From NCBI GenBank assembly GCA_000154345.1, contig DS480350.1:124001-188000 (forward strand): a stretch of DNA of 64,000 nt, in the 5' to 3' direction. Made by a program: the position numbers and the translations under genes. Below the pieces are notes generated by a model that was not told the origin of the DNA, did no database searches, and saw only the letters and a program-made list of their open reading frames with translations. Within the stretch, counting starts at the first letter, position 1. Each line of letters begins with the position of its first letter. Of this stretch, positions 43,399 through 52,449 are shown piece by piece. This DNA is from [Clostridium] leptum DSM 753 (GTDB taxonomy: Bacteria; Bacillota; Clostridia; Oscillospirales; Acutalibacteraceae).

Positions 43399-43717
43399 GA
43401 TTATCTCCGCGTTTCTTCAGTAATAATCCTTCCAGCTTTTCAGCCGTTTCCGTCTGGTTACGGCAAGGATAACGCCGAAAAGATTGATGGTATTCGCAGG
43501 AATTGCAGCTGAACGTCATGTCCGCGGCCGAAATGGAATATTTACCGTTTTCATGGTTTACCCAAATCCGGAGTCCGGCCTCGGGCGCTTCGATGATAAG
43601 AGTTAATGGACGAATAGCGGCTATATATCCGGATTGGCCGGAATGCCAATAACTTTGGTCATTCACATGAAGTTTCGGATGGCGATGCAAAACATCATAG
43701 ATTTTTTGGTATTTCAT
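43385..43717 (-). CDS. Small hypothetical protein
   Basis: 110 residues, mostly beta in the middle (RPLTLIIEAPEAGLRIWVNH) with a Cys pair (TFSCNSCEYHQSF) that may bind metal. AAAGGAAAGAGACAGAAA precedes the start. It lies between the primase gene and another small gene; function unknown. Confidence 0.6.
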   Translation of the reverse strand: MKYQKIYDVLHRHPKLHVNDQSYWHSGQSGYIAAIRPLTLIIEAPEAGLRIWVNHENGKYSISAADMTFSCNSCEYHQSFRRYPCRNQTETAEKLEGLLLKKRGDNHAAI

Positions 43718-43763
43718 TTTCTGTCTCTTTCCTTTCCCATTGTTTTTGACTGCCCGCCATGAT

Positions 43764-44924
43764 TTACGCCGCCCGGTACAGATGCTCCCGTTTCAGCTTT
43801 TCAAACAGCAAATAATCGTCGATGCCCTTCTGTTCCACAGGCCAGGTAAACAGTCGGTATTCCTCGCACAGCGGGGTACAGATCGCGCGGATTTTTGCCT
43901 GCGCCCTCTGCACATGGGGATTGGTGCGGCAGTCCATGTCCACGCACTCTAAAATGCGCTTCGGCTTCAGCTGCCTCACAACGTCCTCCAGATATCGGGT
44001 GTTCTGTACGCCGGTAAGCCCGATAAAGAGTTCTCCGCCTGACAGAAAGCTGGCGATATCGGCCTTCATGGCGCCCTCCGTGATATGCAGCGTGTCGCAG
44101 CTCAGATCCCCAACCACATGGATATAGCTGGAAATCCCCGTCCCGTTTTCATAGAACTTTTTGCCGTTCGACATGCCGCCGGTGGAAAGCCAGCGGAAGC
44201 GTTCGCCTTTTTTCGTGGCCTTTGTGCCATCCGGCAGGGTAATGGTTTTCGGCGGAGGTTCATCAAGCCGGAGCTGTAATCCTTGAATCCGGCTGTCCTT
44301 GTCGCAGACAGGGATCAGAATCCCGCTGTACCGGCAGCTTGACAAATCCCACCGGAAATTCCGGGTATAGAATCCAGGCATACCGGAAAGGTCATAGCGC
44401 GAGGCAAGCTGTTCGACGGCCTGCCTGCGCTGTTTCCAGTTTGTCGGAATACTGCGGTACATGTTCCCGCGAATGATCTCGTCCGAGAGCCCGCGGCGCA
44501 GCAGATTTTGGCGGTGCTTTTCTTCTAAAGTCAGAAGGGAAAGCAGCTCCAGATAGATTTGGCTGCGCTCGTGCAGCGGACGGATCGGCTCCGGGATATA
44601 CCTGTCGTGCTCATAAGGGGATTCCCCCGTATGAACCTGCGGATGGTCCAGCAGCTCCAGATAGGCTTCCTTGGTCGTCAGCCTCCGCCCGCCGGGGTTG
44701 AAATCGGCATACAGCGTAACCGCGTTCCCTCCGGTGCCGCAGTTGTGGCACCAGAAGGTGGATTTTTCCGGCTGGCGGCTGAGATACATCCGGTACTTGT
44801 AATCCCCGCAATAAGGGCATCGCGCCTGTACTTCGTTGTTGCCAAGAGTACCGGGCTTGACGTCCAGCCCGCAGAGCAACGCTGTATCCACCACGTCGAT
44901 ATACACATATTTTTTCTCCGCCAT
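43764..44924 (-). CDS. DnaG-type DNA primase
   Basis: 386 residues with a zinc-binding N-terminus (Cys36, Cys39, Cys59, Cys62: CPYCGDYK, WCHNCGTGG) and a toprim domain (LHITEGAMKADIA, ILECVDMDCR giving the Glu and DxD metal ligands). It lays RNA primers and follows the ATPase gene by 3 nt. Unlike the fragment at 3561, it carries its catalytic toprim part, so the cluster has its own primase. Confidence 0.9.
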   Translation of the reverse strand: MAEKKYVYIDVVDTALLCGLDVKPGTLGNNEVQARCPYCGDYKYRMYLSRQPEKSTFWCHNCGTGGNAVTLYADFNPGGRRLTTKEAYLELLDHPQVHTGESPYEHDRYIPEPIRPLHERSQIYLELLSLLTLEEKHRQNLLRRGLSDEIIRGNMYRSIPTNWKQRRQAVEQLASRYDLSGMPGFYTRNFRWDLSSCRYSGILIPVCDKDSRIQGLQLRLDEPPPKTITLPDGTKATKKGERFRWLSTGGMSNGKKFYENGTGISSYIHVVGDLSCDTLHITEGAMKADIASFLSGGELFIGLTGVQNTRYLEDVVRQLKPKRILECVDMDCRTNPHVQRAQAKIRAICTPLCEEYRLFTWPVEQKGIDDYLLFEKLKREHLYRAA

Positions 44925-44927
44925 CCG

Positions 44928-46754
44928 TCAGCCCGCCTTCTTTAGTTCCCGCATGGCCGGGCCGGTTTCCGCAGCCCTGTTCCGGGACTGCACGGTAAGC
45001 GGCTGTCCCTTCACAAAACGAAGAAGAAGGGTCTGGGAGGGCATGGATACGGAATTGAACGCGGCGATGCTTTCGGTGTTGTCCACACAGATAGGGCAGT
45101 CGATGCCGGTGATTTTGCGGATCATCGCCGTGATCTCAATTCCGGCCAGCGTTTTTTCCGACAGGGAAAGGGTGGAATAATCCCGCCCCTTGTAGGTGAA
45201 TTTAAAGACGTTTATTACTTCTCCCGTGCTCCGCACTACGTCGAAAAGCTTGATTTTTACGTTCGGCATTTGCAGGCTGGATACGGCGATTTCCGTGCGC
45301 TTGCAGATAAATTCGCCAAGGGCGGAAATAACGTTTTTGTATTTGAGAATCTGCCCTTTGCAAACCTCCTGCTGCGCGTAAGCGTCTTCCAGCTTCCTTT
45401 CATCGCACATATCCTGTACGGCCTGGATCTGCGCCTCGATCCCGGCCAGTTCCGCCGACAGGCAGTTTAACTCGGTATACTCGTCCTCATCCAGATTGCC
45501 GTATTTCTGCAATTCCTCCACCTTATCCAAAGCGGCGCGAAGCTCTTCGCCATCGGTTTTGCCGGCGGCTTCCGTTTTTAACCCTTTCAGCTCTTCATAG
45601 AGCTTTTTGAGATCGTCCGCTTTGAATTGTTCAAACACGGTTTTGGATTGGTAGTCCATTCCGGCAAGCTCCTTGCCCTGGGCAACCCGTTCCTTGCCTT
45701 GTTCTGCCAGCGATTTTAATTCCGCCAACATGCGGTTTCGCACCTCCGGAAGATTTTGCTCGGTAATCCGCATCAGACAGGCCGGGCACTGGGCACCAGG
45801 TCTTAATCCTTTGACACGGTTCACCAGCGCCTTATACCGTTCCGATAAGTTTTTTACTTCCGCGGCGTTTTCGGCCATCGCCTGCGTATACTTGGAAACA
45901 TAAGGCTTATGCCGGAGCTCTTCGATCTTCTCCTGAAGCTGTGTTACCTTCGGATTTTCGCCTTTCGGAACGCTTGACAGTTTTTCCAGCAGCATATTCC
46001 GCTGAATGGATAAATCCTCAACCTCAATGCCTTCAAACTGCTTGTCGGACAGTACCTTCCTTTTCTTCTCAATGGCTGCTTTGTCCGCATATAGTTCCGA
46101 TAATTTCTGCTCCGCTGTTCGGCTTGCCTCTTCAAAGGAATCAATATTCCCCTGTAAGTAGGCTTCCTGCTCTTCCGCCTGCCGGACCGCGCCGCGGAAC
46201 TCCTTCAGCTTTGCTTCCGGCGGGAAGGTGTTCAGATCAATGCCGTCCAGATATTCCCGGTAGGTTTCGCTCATCTGCTCCAGCACCGCGTTTGCGGATA
46301 CCGGCTGCAAATATTTCAGGATCAGCGGCCGCCCCTTCTCTCCCAGTCGTTCGGTAAGGTAGGTAGGATTGAACATGGAGAGAAATGTCTCTTTGTCGCA
46401 GAATATCCGGTCAATATCGCCCTGCCGGACGGTATAACCGTCCAGCAGAAGCGCCGTTTTATCGCCGCTGCGATTGCGGATCAGGGTGTGCGTTGTCCCA
46501 TTTTGGTCGGTAAAGTCAAGCTGCACCTGCGTTCCGGTAGCCTTTTCGTTCATCAGCCGTTCGATTTTCTGTTCCCCGTAGTAGGAAACGCCGTACAGCG
46601 CATAGCAGATGCCATGCGCCATAGTGGTTTTCCCGGTGCCGTTGTGCCCGGTGATATAGCTGATATCGCCGAAGGTGTAGCTTTGCGGGGCCTTGTGATT
46701 GCGGAAATCGGTAAAGGTAACGCCTTTGATTTTCATAGCGGTGATCTGTTCCAT
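44928..46754 (-). CDS. Rad50/SbcC-like zinc-hook ATPase
   Basis: 608 residues. Walker A GHNGTGKTT (36-44), coiled coil (about 190-480) with a zinc hook CPAC (323-326) at its apex, and an ABC-type C-terminus (LSLSEKTLAGIEITAMIR, then CPICVDNTESIAA in place of the usual Walker B DE). It is shorter than SbcC or Rad50 and has no SbcD/Mre11 nuclease beside it. It probably works in DNA recombination or end handling with the Rad52-like protein two genes away. Confidence 0.88.
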   Translation of the reverse strand: MEQITAMKIKGVTFTDFRNHKAPQSYTFGDISYITGHNGTGKTTMAHGICYALYGVSYYGEQKIERLMNEKATGTQVQLDFTDQNGTTHTLIRNRSGDKTALLLDGYTVRQGDIDRIFCDKETFLSMFNPTYLTERLGEKGRPLILKYLQPVSANAVLEQMSETYREYLDGIDLNTFPPEAKLKEFRGAVRQAEEQEAYLQGNIDSFEEASRTAEQKLSELYADKAAIEKKRKVLSDKQFEGIEVEDLSIQRNMLLEKLSSVPKGENPKVTQLQEKIEELRHKPYVSKYTQAMAENAAEVKNLSERYKALVNRVKGLRPGAQCPACLMRITEQNLPEVRNRMLAELKSLAEQGKERVAQGKELAGMDYQSKTVFEQFKADDLKKLYEELKGLKTEAAGKTDGEELRAALDKVEELQKYGNLDEDEYTELNCLSAELAGIEAQIQAVQDMCDERKLEDAYAQQEVCKGQILKYKNVISALGEFICKRTEIAVSSLQMPNVKIKLFDVVRSTGEVINVFKFTYKGRDYSTLSLSEKTLAGIEITAMIRKITGIDCPICVDNTESIAAFNSVSMPSQTLLLRFVKGQPLTVQSRNRAAETGPAMRELKKAG

Positions 46755-46767
46755 GCGGTTTCCCCCT

Positions 46768-47445
46768 TTAATTCCACAGCAGCTGTCCGCTGATATTCAG
46801 TTCACTCAATTCCTGCGGGGACGAAGTAGCCGCCGCCAGGCTGAGCATTTCCTTGTAGGACTGGGTATCCGGCCGCAGAAGGCTGTATTCCCAAAGCTGG
46901 TTGTCGAATTCGCCCACCAGCTGCCACCGGCTGTAGCCCGATACCTGGATTTCCGTGCGCATGATGTTGTAAAGAATGTACCCGTCAGCGATCCGGTAAG
47001 GGAAGCTGTTCCGAAAATTCTCAATCGCTTCACACTTTTTGCGCAGAAGCTCCGTTTCAGAAGCTGGGGCGGATCCCTTTGCTGTTTCAGGCCGGAATGC
47101 GGAAATTTTTGCCTTCAGTTCATCCAGCTGGAATTGCAGAGCCCGCAGTTCCTTTTGGCTGGCTTGCAGCTTCTGATCGGTCTCTTGCTGTTTTACCTTG
47201 GCAGCCTCCAGCTCTTCCTCCTTTTTCACAAGGAGACCGCCCTTCAGCTGCTCGGAAACATGCTCATACGAATTGATCATGAGAACCAGAAGCACGCACA
47301 GCCCGGCCAGCAGAAGCATGATAAAGCTGTACTTTGTCATGTAGGGCAGGCTGCTTTCGCACACCAGCACGCCGGAAAGCGCGGCCAGCACGCAAACCGC
47401 CGGGACAGCGGCCAGGAAAAGGAATTTGGTTTTTGGGGTTTTCAT
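46768..47445 (-). CDS. Membrane coiled-coil protein
   Basis: 225 residues. Two transmembrane segments (about 9-30 and 40-60), a coiled coil (about 75-120) and a C-terminal domain of about 90 residues. The ATG at 47445 follows GAAAGGACTTGTATCTA. It lies directly upstream of the zinc-hook ATPase gene, suggesting it links that complex to the membrane (inference). No family recognised. Confidence 0.7.
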   Translation of the reverse strand: MKTPKTKFLFLAAVPAVCVLAALSGVLVCESSLPYMTKYSFIMLLLAGLCVLLVLMINSYEHVSEQLKGGLLVKKEEELEAAKVKQQETDQKLQASQKELRALQFQLDELKAKISAFRPETAKGSAPASETELLRKKCEAIENFRNSFPYRIADGYILYNIMRTEIQVSGYSRWQLVGEFDNQLWEYSLLRPDTQSYKEMLSLAAATSSPQELSELNISGQLLWN

Positions 47446-47530
47446 TAGATACAAGTCCTTTCGTTATGGATTGGAGGCGCCGGCCATTACACCGGCGCCT
47501 CTGTTTGCTGCAAAAATACGGTTTTGAGAT

Positions 47531-48373
47531 TTATGCCGCTATCTGATAACTCTCCACAATGTTGTATTCGCCGACAATTGGCGAGTTTTTCGTGGTAATT
47601 TTCAGATCGCGGATGCTTTGCCCGGTTTTCAGCGGAGCCTCGCCCCGGATATATCCTGTTACGGATTCCCCGGTAGGCTTCTGCACGGTGATCAATGTCT
47701 GCGCTCCGCTGCCGCCTCTGGAAATCTGGAGCTTGGTGACAGTCCAGGAATCCTTCGCCGCGGGCGGCGTTTGCTGGGGAAACCGGCTCTGTGCCGGTTT
47801 TGTCTGCTTCGGCGGCGCCGTTTGGGGAGCAGGCGCGGTTTTAGGCTGTACTGCCGGAGCCGCCTGCTGTTTTCCTGCCGCCGGATTGCCCGCGGACAGA
47901 AGCTGCCGCACGAACTGGTTGTACTGTTTTATCAATATGGGAAGCTGATCGTCCGGGATGTATTTCCCATCTTTTAAGGGAACCCAAAGGTTTTTCAGAT
48001 CGTACAAGTACCGGCCGACGCCCCACATAGAGGCCGCGCGCTTGAAGGCGTTGGAAAGGCCGCCTTTGACGGGCTCAATATCGGTATTGCCGGCCCCGTT
48101 GCTCTTGGTGATCCATTCCCCGCGGTTCGGGTAATAGATACTCAGCTCACAAACCTGTGTGGTCGAAGCGTTGTCCTTTCCCTGGACGGTACAGAAACGG
48201 TTCTGCCAGTTTTCCCGGCCAAGCACAGCGTCCAAGCGGTCCTGGATCGCCCGGGAATCTACGTAAGCGGCTACCTGGCCTTTTGATTTGTCCTTTGTGG
48301 TGTGGAGCACACGCCACTCGATCTCGTTCGCGGTAAAAGGGTACTGCAATGCCGCCGCCTGTTCGTTTGTCAT
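47531..48373 (-). CDS. Rad52/Rad22-like single-strand annealing protein
   Basis: 280 residues. The N-terminal 160 match the Rad52/Rad22 annealing domain: FTANEIEWRVLHTTKDKSKG, YVDSRAIQDRLDAVLGRENW, SNAFKRAASMWGVGRYLYDL. A Pro/Ala/Gln-rich linker (about 175-225) follows, then a short beta domain. The ATG at 48373 follows GGGAGGAACCAAA; a longer frame overlaps the E2-like gene and is not credible. Such proteins anneal single strands during recombination or replication of phages and plasmids. Confidence 0.9.
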   Translation of the reverse strand: MTNEQAAALQYPFTANEIEWRVLHTTKDKSKGQVAAYVDSRAIQDRLDAVLGRENWQNRFCTVQGKDNASTTQVCELSIYYPNRGEWITKSNGAGNTDIEPVKGGLSNAFKRAASMWGVGRYLYDLKNLWVPLKDGKYIPDDQLPILIKQYNQFVRQLLSAGNPAAGKQQAAPAVQPKTAPAPQTAPPKQTKPAQSRFPQQTPPAAKDSWTVTKLQISRGGSGAQTLITVQKPTGESVTGYIRGEAPLKTGQSIRDLKITTKNSPIVGEYNIVESYQIAA

Positions 48374-48390
48374 TTTGGTTCCTCCCATCG

Positions 48391-49047
48391 TTAAATAAAG
48401 TCCTTCAGCGTTGTATTCGGCATGGGGACAAGCACATGATCGTAATAATACCGCCGGTCCTTGTCCCGCAGATGCTCCAGCAGATCCCGATGTCCCATTT
48501 TCAGCCGGTTGCCGCGTTCCTGATAAAAGTCGTCGTTGTCCGGCAGGGACAGGATATAGTAGGGAAGGTTCGCGAGCTGCTGGAGGGATTGAATGTGCGG
48601 AAGCGAGTTGGCGCCGGTACACATGGCAAAGCGGCTCACGTTGGAAAAAGGATAAACAAACATCCGGGTGTCGGGCGTCAGCTTTCCTAAATCCGGCACG
48701 CCGATATTGATACCGGAAATCCGGCCGCTGTCCTCAATGCGGAAGCCAAAAAGCAGCCGGGGCAGCGGAAAATCCGGATATTCGGTTTTCATATAGGTCA
48801 CCGTTGCTCGTTCGTTCGGGAATTCCAAAACGGCATAGCGCCGGCCATTGTCCGAATCCATCGTAACGCTTAAGGCATTTACCGGAAGTAAGCCTGTCGT
48901 CAGGCGGACACCGGCAAGGCTCCGGCTGATACAATCGGTCAGCGTTTCCACTGAAATGACCTTTGTGCGTTTCTGTCCGTTCTCAAAAAACTCTAAACGG
49001 ATACTTTTGTCCTCGCAAATCCGCAGGATCATCTCATCGTTTTTCAT
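48391..49047 (-). CDS. Prokaryotic E2 family D-like protein (PRTRC-B-like)
   Basis: 218 residues. The segment FVYPFSNVSRFAMCTGANSLP matches the conserved block of PRTRC system protein B / prokaryotic E2 family D (PF-N-v...C-G-n..lP), with Cys143 in the place of the conserved cysteine. These E2-like proteins are encoded with ThiF/E1 and JAB peptidases, and both are present here about 5 kb upstream in the same cluster. If active it would carry a ubiquitin-like protein on Cys143 (inference). The start overlaps the upstream gene (ATGA). Confidence 0.7.
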   Translation of the reverse strand: MKNDEMILRICEDKSIRLEFFENGQKRTKVISVETLTDCISRSLAGVRLTTGLLPVNALSVTMDSDNGRRYAVLEFPNERATVTYMKTEYPDFPLPRLLFGFRIEDSGRISGINIGVPDLGKLTPDTRMFVYPFSNVSRFAMCTGANSLPHIQSLQQLANLPYYILSLPDNDDFYQERGNRLKMGHRDLLEHLRDKDRRYYYDHVLVPMPNTTLKDFI

Positions 49048-49622
49048 GCCGCTTTCCTTTCCGCAGCCTGAGAAACTTCCGTAAGATAAAGAGTCTTCAT
49101 TTGGGAAGATTGCAGTTCTTTCTTCAGTTTTTCCAGAGCCTGCATATAATAGGTTCGGATGTTGTAAAGCGATTCCACCAGCTGTACCGGCTGGTAAAAT
49201 TCAATGCTGGTGAATACGGCAAGGCACGGCCATTTTTTCTTAGTGGCCTTTTTCGGCGTAAACAGGCGCCAATCGATACAATAGCTGTCGATCCCGTTCA
49301 TTTCCTGGTTTACAAAATTGGCCGCTTCCCTGACATATGGATTGTTCTGGAAAGAAACGCGGTTTCTCCTGCCGTATTCCCGGCAAAGGCGGTAAAATTC
49401 CTCCATGCCGGGAAAACAAAATTTCTGGATATAAGTGTCGCAATCATCCACATCGGCACTGATACTGTCGGCAACATTACCCAGGGCGTCATAGCAGACA
49501 ACTGGGAAATCATCACCGTACAGCGATTCACCAGCAATAAAACCGGTGTGGTCGTAGCGGATTTTTTCGATCGCCAGTATTCCCAGCAGATCATCCATAT
49601 ACAAATCCGGGGATTCAAACAT
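49044..49622 (-). CDS. Hypothetical protein of E2 operon
   Basis: 192 residues starting MFESPDLYMDDLLGILAIEK, acidic first half (DALGNVADSISADVDDCDTY), helical end (NIRTYYMQALEKLKKELQSS). Function unknown. I chose ATG 49622 because the gene upstream ends at 49636; GGAGGTGCCCGGT precedes it. It overlaps the E2-like gene by 4 nt, so the two are translated together and may be partners. Confidence 0.65.
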   Translation of the reverse strand: MFESPDLYMDDLLGILAIEKIRYDHTGFIAGESLYGDDFPVVCYDALGNVADSISADVDDCDTYIQKFCFPGMEEFYRLCREYGRRNRVSFQNNPYVREAANFVNQEMNGIDSYCIDWRLFTPKKATKKKWPCLAVFTSIEFYQPVQLVESLYNIRTYYMQALEKLKKELQSSQMKTLYLTEVSQAAERKAA

Positions 49623-49635
49623 ACCGGGCACCTCC

Positions 49636-49962
49636 TTACAGGAACGCCGTCCGCCGGCAGACAGGCGGGGCCCCGCAGCAGACGTCGTAATAATTCCTGA
49701 GACGGGAAAACTCTTGGGAATAACCGGTGTAATTGTCGGTATAGAAATCAAAAATTGTGCCGATGTCTTCCCGGTCAAACCGGTCCATATCCAGGCTGCC
49801 GGTGTTGACTTCCGCGCCGTTCATCAAAGGAATGAGTACGTTATCAAACAGATAACGCGCCCCGACGCTGAGGCCGGCCGTGGGATCTGCAAACCGCCCG
49901 CTTTCATCTTCGGTATTCCGCAGCAGCTCCATCAGCCTTGAAATGATGATTGTCCGGCTCAT
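49636..49962 (-). CDS. Small hypothetical protein of E2 operon
   Basis: 108 residues, acidic, mixed alpha/beta (IIISRLMELLRNTEDESGRF, GTIFDFYTDNYTGYSQEFSR). It overlaps the gene upstream by ATGA (49959-49962). No family recognised. Confidence 0.6.
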   Translation of the reverse strand: MSRTIIISRLMELLRNTEDESGRFADPTAGLSVGARYLFDNVLIPLMNGAEVNTGSLDMDRFDREDIGTIFDFYTDNYTGYSQEFSRLRNYYDVCCGAPPVCRRTAFL

Positions 49963-50456
49963 ACGCTTTCACGCTCCCATCGGATGGTGGTTTTGGAATC
50001 TGCCAGATCGGTTTCAAGACGGAATAATCGGCAGTTCCCGGAAAGATACAGGGAATGGACAACCCCGCGGCCGTTTTGCAGGCTCCGGTTGTTCTCCGCC
50101 CACTCCTGTTCTGTGACGCCTCCCCAGTCGCCGTTCTGATGGCGGACCAGCGCTATCTTCTGGTCGTAAAGGGGGATATCCTCCGCCGTTCCGGACAGAG
50201 TAATCTCGCCGGCGTCAAAACGTATACCCAGGATAGGCGGGCGCCCATCCGGTTGTCCCGACAGGCGCTTGAGGCGCACCGCGAGTTCTTCCCGCTTGGC
50301 GGAAAATCGGATAAACCGCTGATATGGGTTTTCCAGCAGCATGGTTGCCCGCCGGCTGTTCTGGATATCCAGGAGCACCTGTTTTTTGGCCCAGCGCACA
50401 GCACATCCGGCTGCCCGCAGTCGCAGCTTCGTCCACCAGTAAGCAAAATAGTTCAT
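49959..50456 (-). CDS. Plasmid-type protein with RHQNGDWG motif
   Basis: 165 residues. The C-terminal half (ALVRHQNGDWGGVTEQEWAE, GRGVVHSLYLSG, FRLETDLADSKTTI) resembles a short family common on plasmids and ICEs with the pattern RH-x-x-GDWG...TeaDrs-x-TTI; its function is unknown. The first 100 residues are unlike that family. ATG 50456 follows AAAGGACTTTGCTT. Confidence 0.6.
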   Translation of the reverse strand: MNYFAYWWTKLRLRAAGCAVRWAKKQVLLDIQNSRRATMLLENPYQRFIRFSAKREELAVRLKRLSGQPDGRPPILGIRFDAGEITLSGTAEDIPLYDQKIALVRHQNGDWGGVTEQEWAENNRSLQNGRGVVHSLYLSGNCRLFRLETDLADSKTTIRWERESV

Positions 50457-50487
50457 AAGCAAAGTCCTTTCTATTTGGTTTTTAAAC

Positions 50488-51039
50488 TCAGGCAGCCCGC
50501 ATCAGCGGGCTGTTTAGGGCTTTGGTTTGGATTTGGCTGATAAGTTCGCTCATTTGTCCGGCGCTTAACCCAAGCCGTGCGCGGATCTCGGATTTCGCGT
50601 ATCCCTGCATCAGCAGGCGCACGATCTCACGCTCGGTCTGTTCAAAGCTCTCCAGCATTTCCCGGACGCGCATGGCCTCCAGCGTTTCCTCCGCGTAATC
50701 CCTTGCGTCGGAAATCAATTCTTCCAATGCAAGGGCGCTGTGATAGGGCTCGTGTATGCACAAAACGGTTGCCCGGTTTTTGAGGCGCGCTTTCGACCTT
50801 TGATAGTTGGCAAAGCAGGAATTCATCGCGTGCCACGCAAGCGTGGTAAAGGAATACTGCTTCCGCAGCTCCTCCCGCCGGAAATACTTTTTTACGCCGT
50901 TCAGGAAGCCGAACACAACGACATCGTAGTATTCGTCCTCGGGCAGCCCCTTCCGGCGTAAAAAACGGAAGATCAGGCTGTGGTTTTCGGCCGCGAAGGC
51001 GCTTTCCTGTTCGGTTAATGTTTCGATTTGTTTTTTCAT
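50488..51039 (-). CDS. Sigma-70-like factor inside the E2 cluster
   Basis: 183 residues. Region 2-like part (HSLIFRFLRRKGLPEDEYYD, YSFTTLAWHAMNSCFANYQR) and a region 4-like helix-turn-helix (TEREIVRLLMQGYAKSEIRA, RLGLSAGQMSELISQIQ). It probably acts as a dedicated sigma factor or DNA-binding regulator for this cluster. AGAAAGGACTTAAACGACC precedes its ATG. Confidence 0.75.
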   Translation of the reverse strand: MKKQIETLTEQESAFAAENHSLIFRFLRRKGLPEDEYYDVVVFGFLNGVKKYFRREELRKQYSFTTLAWHAMNSCFANYQRSKARLKNRATVLCIHEPYHSALALEELISDARDYAEETLEAMRVREMLESFEQTEREIVRLLMQGYAKSEIRARLGLSAGQMSELISQIQTKALNSPLMRAA

Positions 51040-51066
51040 GGTCGTTTAAGTCCTTTCTGTTTTTGT

Positions 51067-52449
51067 TTAACCCAGGGATCGGTACCCTTGGGGCGTCAGG
51101 ATATTGAAAACCAGTTTGTTAGACGTGATCTCCCGTATCTCCATTTTCCCGCAGGCATTTTCTTCCCCGATTTTGGTTTTTGTTTCTTTGACGATCCGCC
51201 CTTTGATCACATGGGGCGTGTCGCATTCCACCAGCCCGTTCATCATCCCGCTGGCTCCGACCAATCCGATCTGGGAAACGTTCAGCGGCAATAACGGCTG
51301 GCGGGGACGGTTGTCCAGCGCCCGGTTTTCAAACAGGCGGTCAATGCTTTTGGATTTTTTCAGCTGTACGGCCAGCTCCATCACATTGAATTTTTCGCCC
51401 TTGAACATTTCCACCGGCTTTTCCACAGCAGGAAGGGAATATGACTGCTCCGGCAGCTCCGTCAGCGGCTGGAGGTTTTCCGGCGACAGCATAAATTCGG
51501 ACAGGCGCCGCGCTTTTTTGGGTTCATCCCTCCGGGGCCGCTTGATCCCAAGGAAAACAACCTGCTTAAAACGTTCAAACTCCTTATCCATAAAGCGGAA
51601 CACCTGAAGATTGTCGAAGTTTTCGCACAGGGCAAGGCAGACGTCGGGTGTGGCGCGGTAATAAGGAATGATGTAAATCAGCAGGCCGCCGTCCATAAGC
51701 AGGCGCATACTGTCCGCCAGGAACGCCTTTTCCTGCCGCCGGTGTCCGGATTCGGATACGACGGAAAGATACGGAGGATTCAGGAATACACATTGGAAGG
51801 CGCCGGAGCTGATCCGGGAATGAAAAAAGCTTCCAAAACCGACGCGCTTCAAATGGTTCTGGGCTTCCTCGGCACGTACTTCATCCAGCTCCACACCGTA
51901 GGTTACGGCATTCTCTCCGTCGGCCAGAGTTTCAAGCGCCAGCCCTTCTCCGCAGCACGGGTCGAGAATATTGACTGCACTTTCCGGAAATATCACGGCT
52001 TTTTTGATTATTTTCACATGCTCCAGATCAGTTGGGTAATACCCCATCCGAACCCGGTTCATCAGATGCCCCAAAGCGGCCGTGTCAATGGTATCGTCCG
52101 CCGGCAGCATATCCTCATAGGTTTTCAGGGCGGCGCTGAGGCCGGCATAATTTGGGGTTCCGAGATAGTCGTACTTTTTTAAAACGCCGTACAGCTTGCG
52201 GGTGGTTTCGATCAGGTTCTGGTCGCCGTACTCGTTCAGCCGCTGGATCAGCTTGGGAAATTCCTCCCACAGCCGGCTGACGATTTTTTGCAGGTCAATA
52301 ATCGCGTCTCGTTCCCGTTTCAGGCCGGACCCTTTGTATTTGTCATACCGCGCCCGCGCCTTTGGCAGCTGCTCCCGCAGCCGTCCGATGGTCTGCCGGG
52401 ACGCGGCGGTTTCCGCAAGGCAGAAACAGGTTTGCGTTTCTTCACTCAT
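51067..52449 (-). CDS. N6-adenine DNA methyltransferase-like protein (DUF6094-like)
   Basis: 460 residues. SAM-binding motif I VNILDPCCGEGLALETLA, catalytic motif IV FLNPPYLSV, then a helical, Lys-rich C-terminal part with a beta end. It resembles the DUF6094 methyltransferases of plasmids. The ATG at 52449 overlaps the radical SAM gene by 8 nt (ATGAGTGA), so both are made together; no restriction enzyme gene is nearby. It may modify the element's DNA, but a protein substrate cannot be excluded. Confidence 0.85.
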   Translation of the reverse strand: MSEETQTCFCLAETAASRQTIGRLREQLPKARARYDKYKGSGLKRERDAIIDLQKIVSRLWEEFPKLIQRLNEYGDQNLIETTRKLYGVLKKYDYLGTPNYAGLSAALKTYEDMLPADDTIDTAALGHLMNRVRMGYYPTDLEHVKIIKKAVIFPESAVNILDPCCGEGLALETLADGENAVTYGVELDEVRAEEAQNHLKRVGFGSFFHSRISSGAFQCVFLNPPYLSVVSESGHRRQEKAFLADSMRLLMDGGLLIYIIPYYRATPDVCLALCENFDNLQVFRFMDKEFERFKQVVFLGIKRPRRDEPKKARRLSEFMLSPENLQPLTELPEQSYSLPAVEKPVEMFKGEKFNVMELAVQLKKSKSIDRLFENRALDNRPRQPLLPLNVSQIGLVGASGMMNGLVECDTPHVIKGRIVKETKTKIGEENACGKMEIREITSNKLVFNILTPQGYRSLG

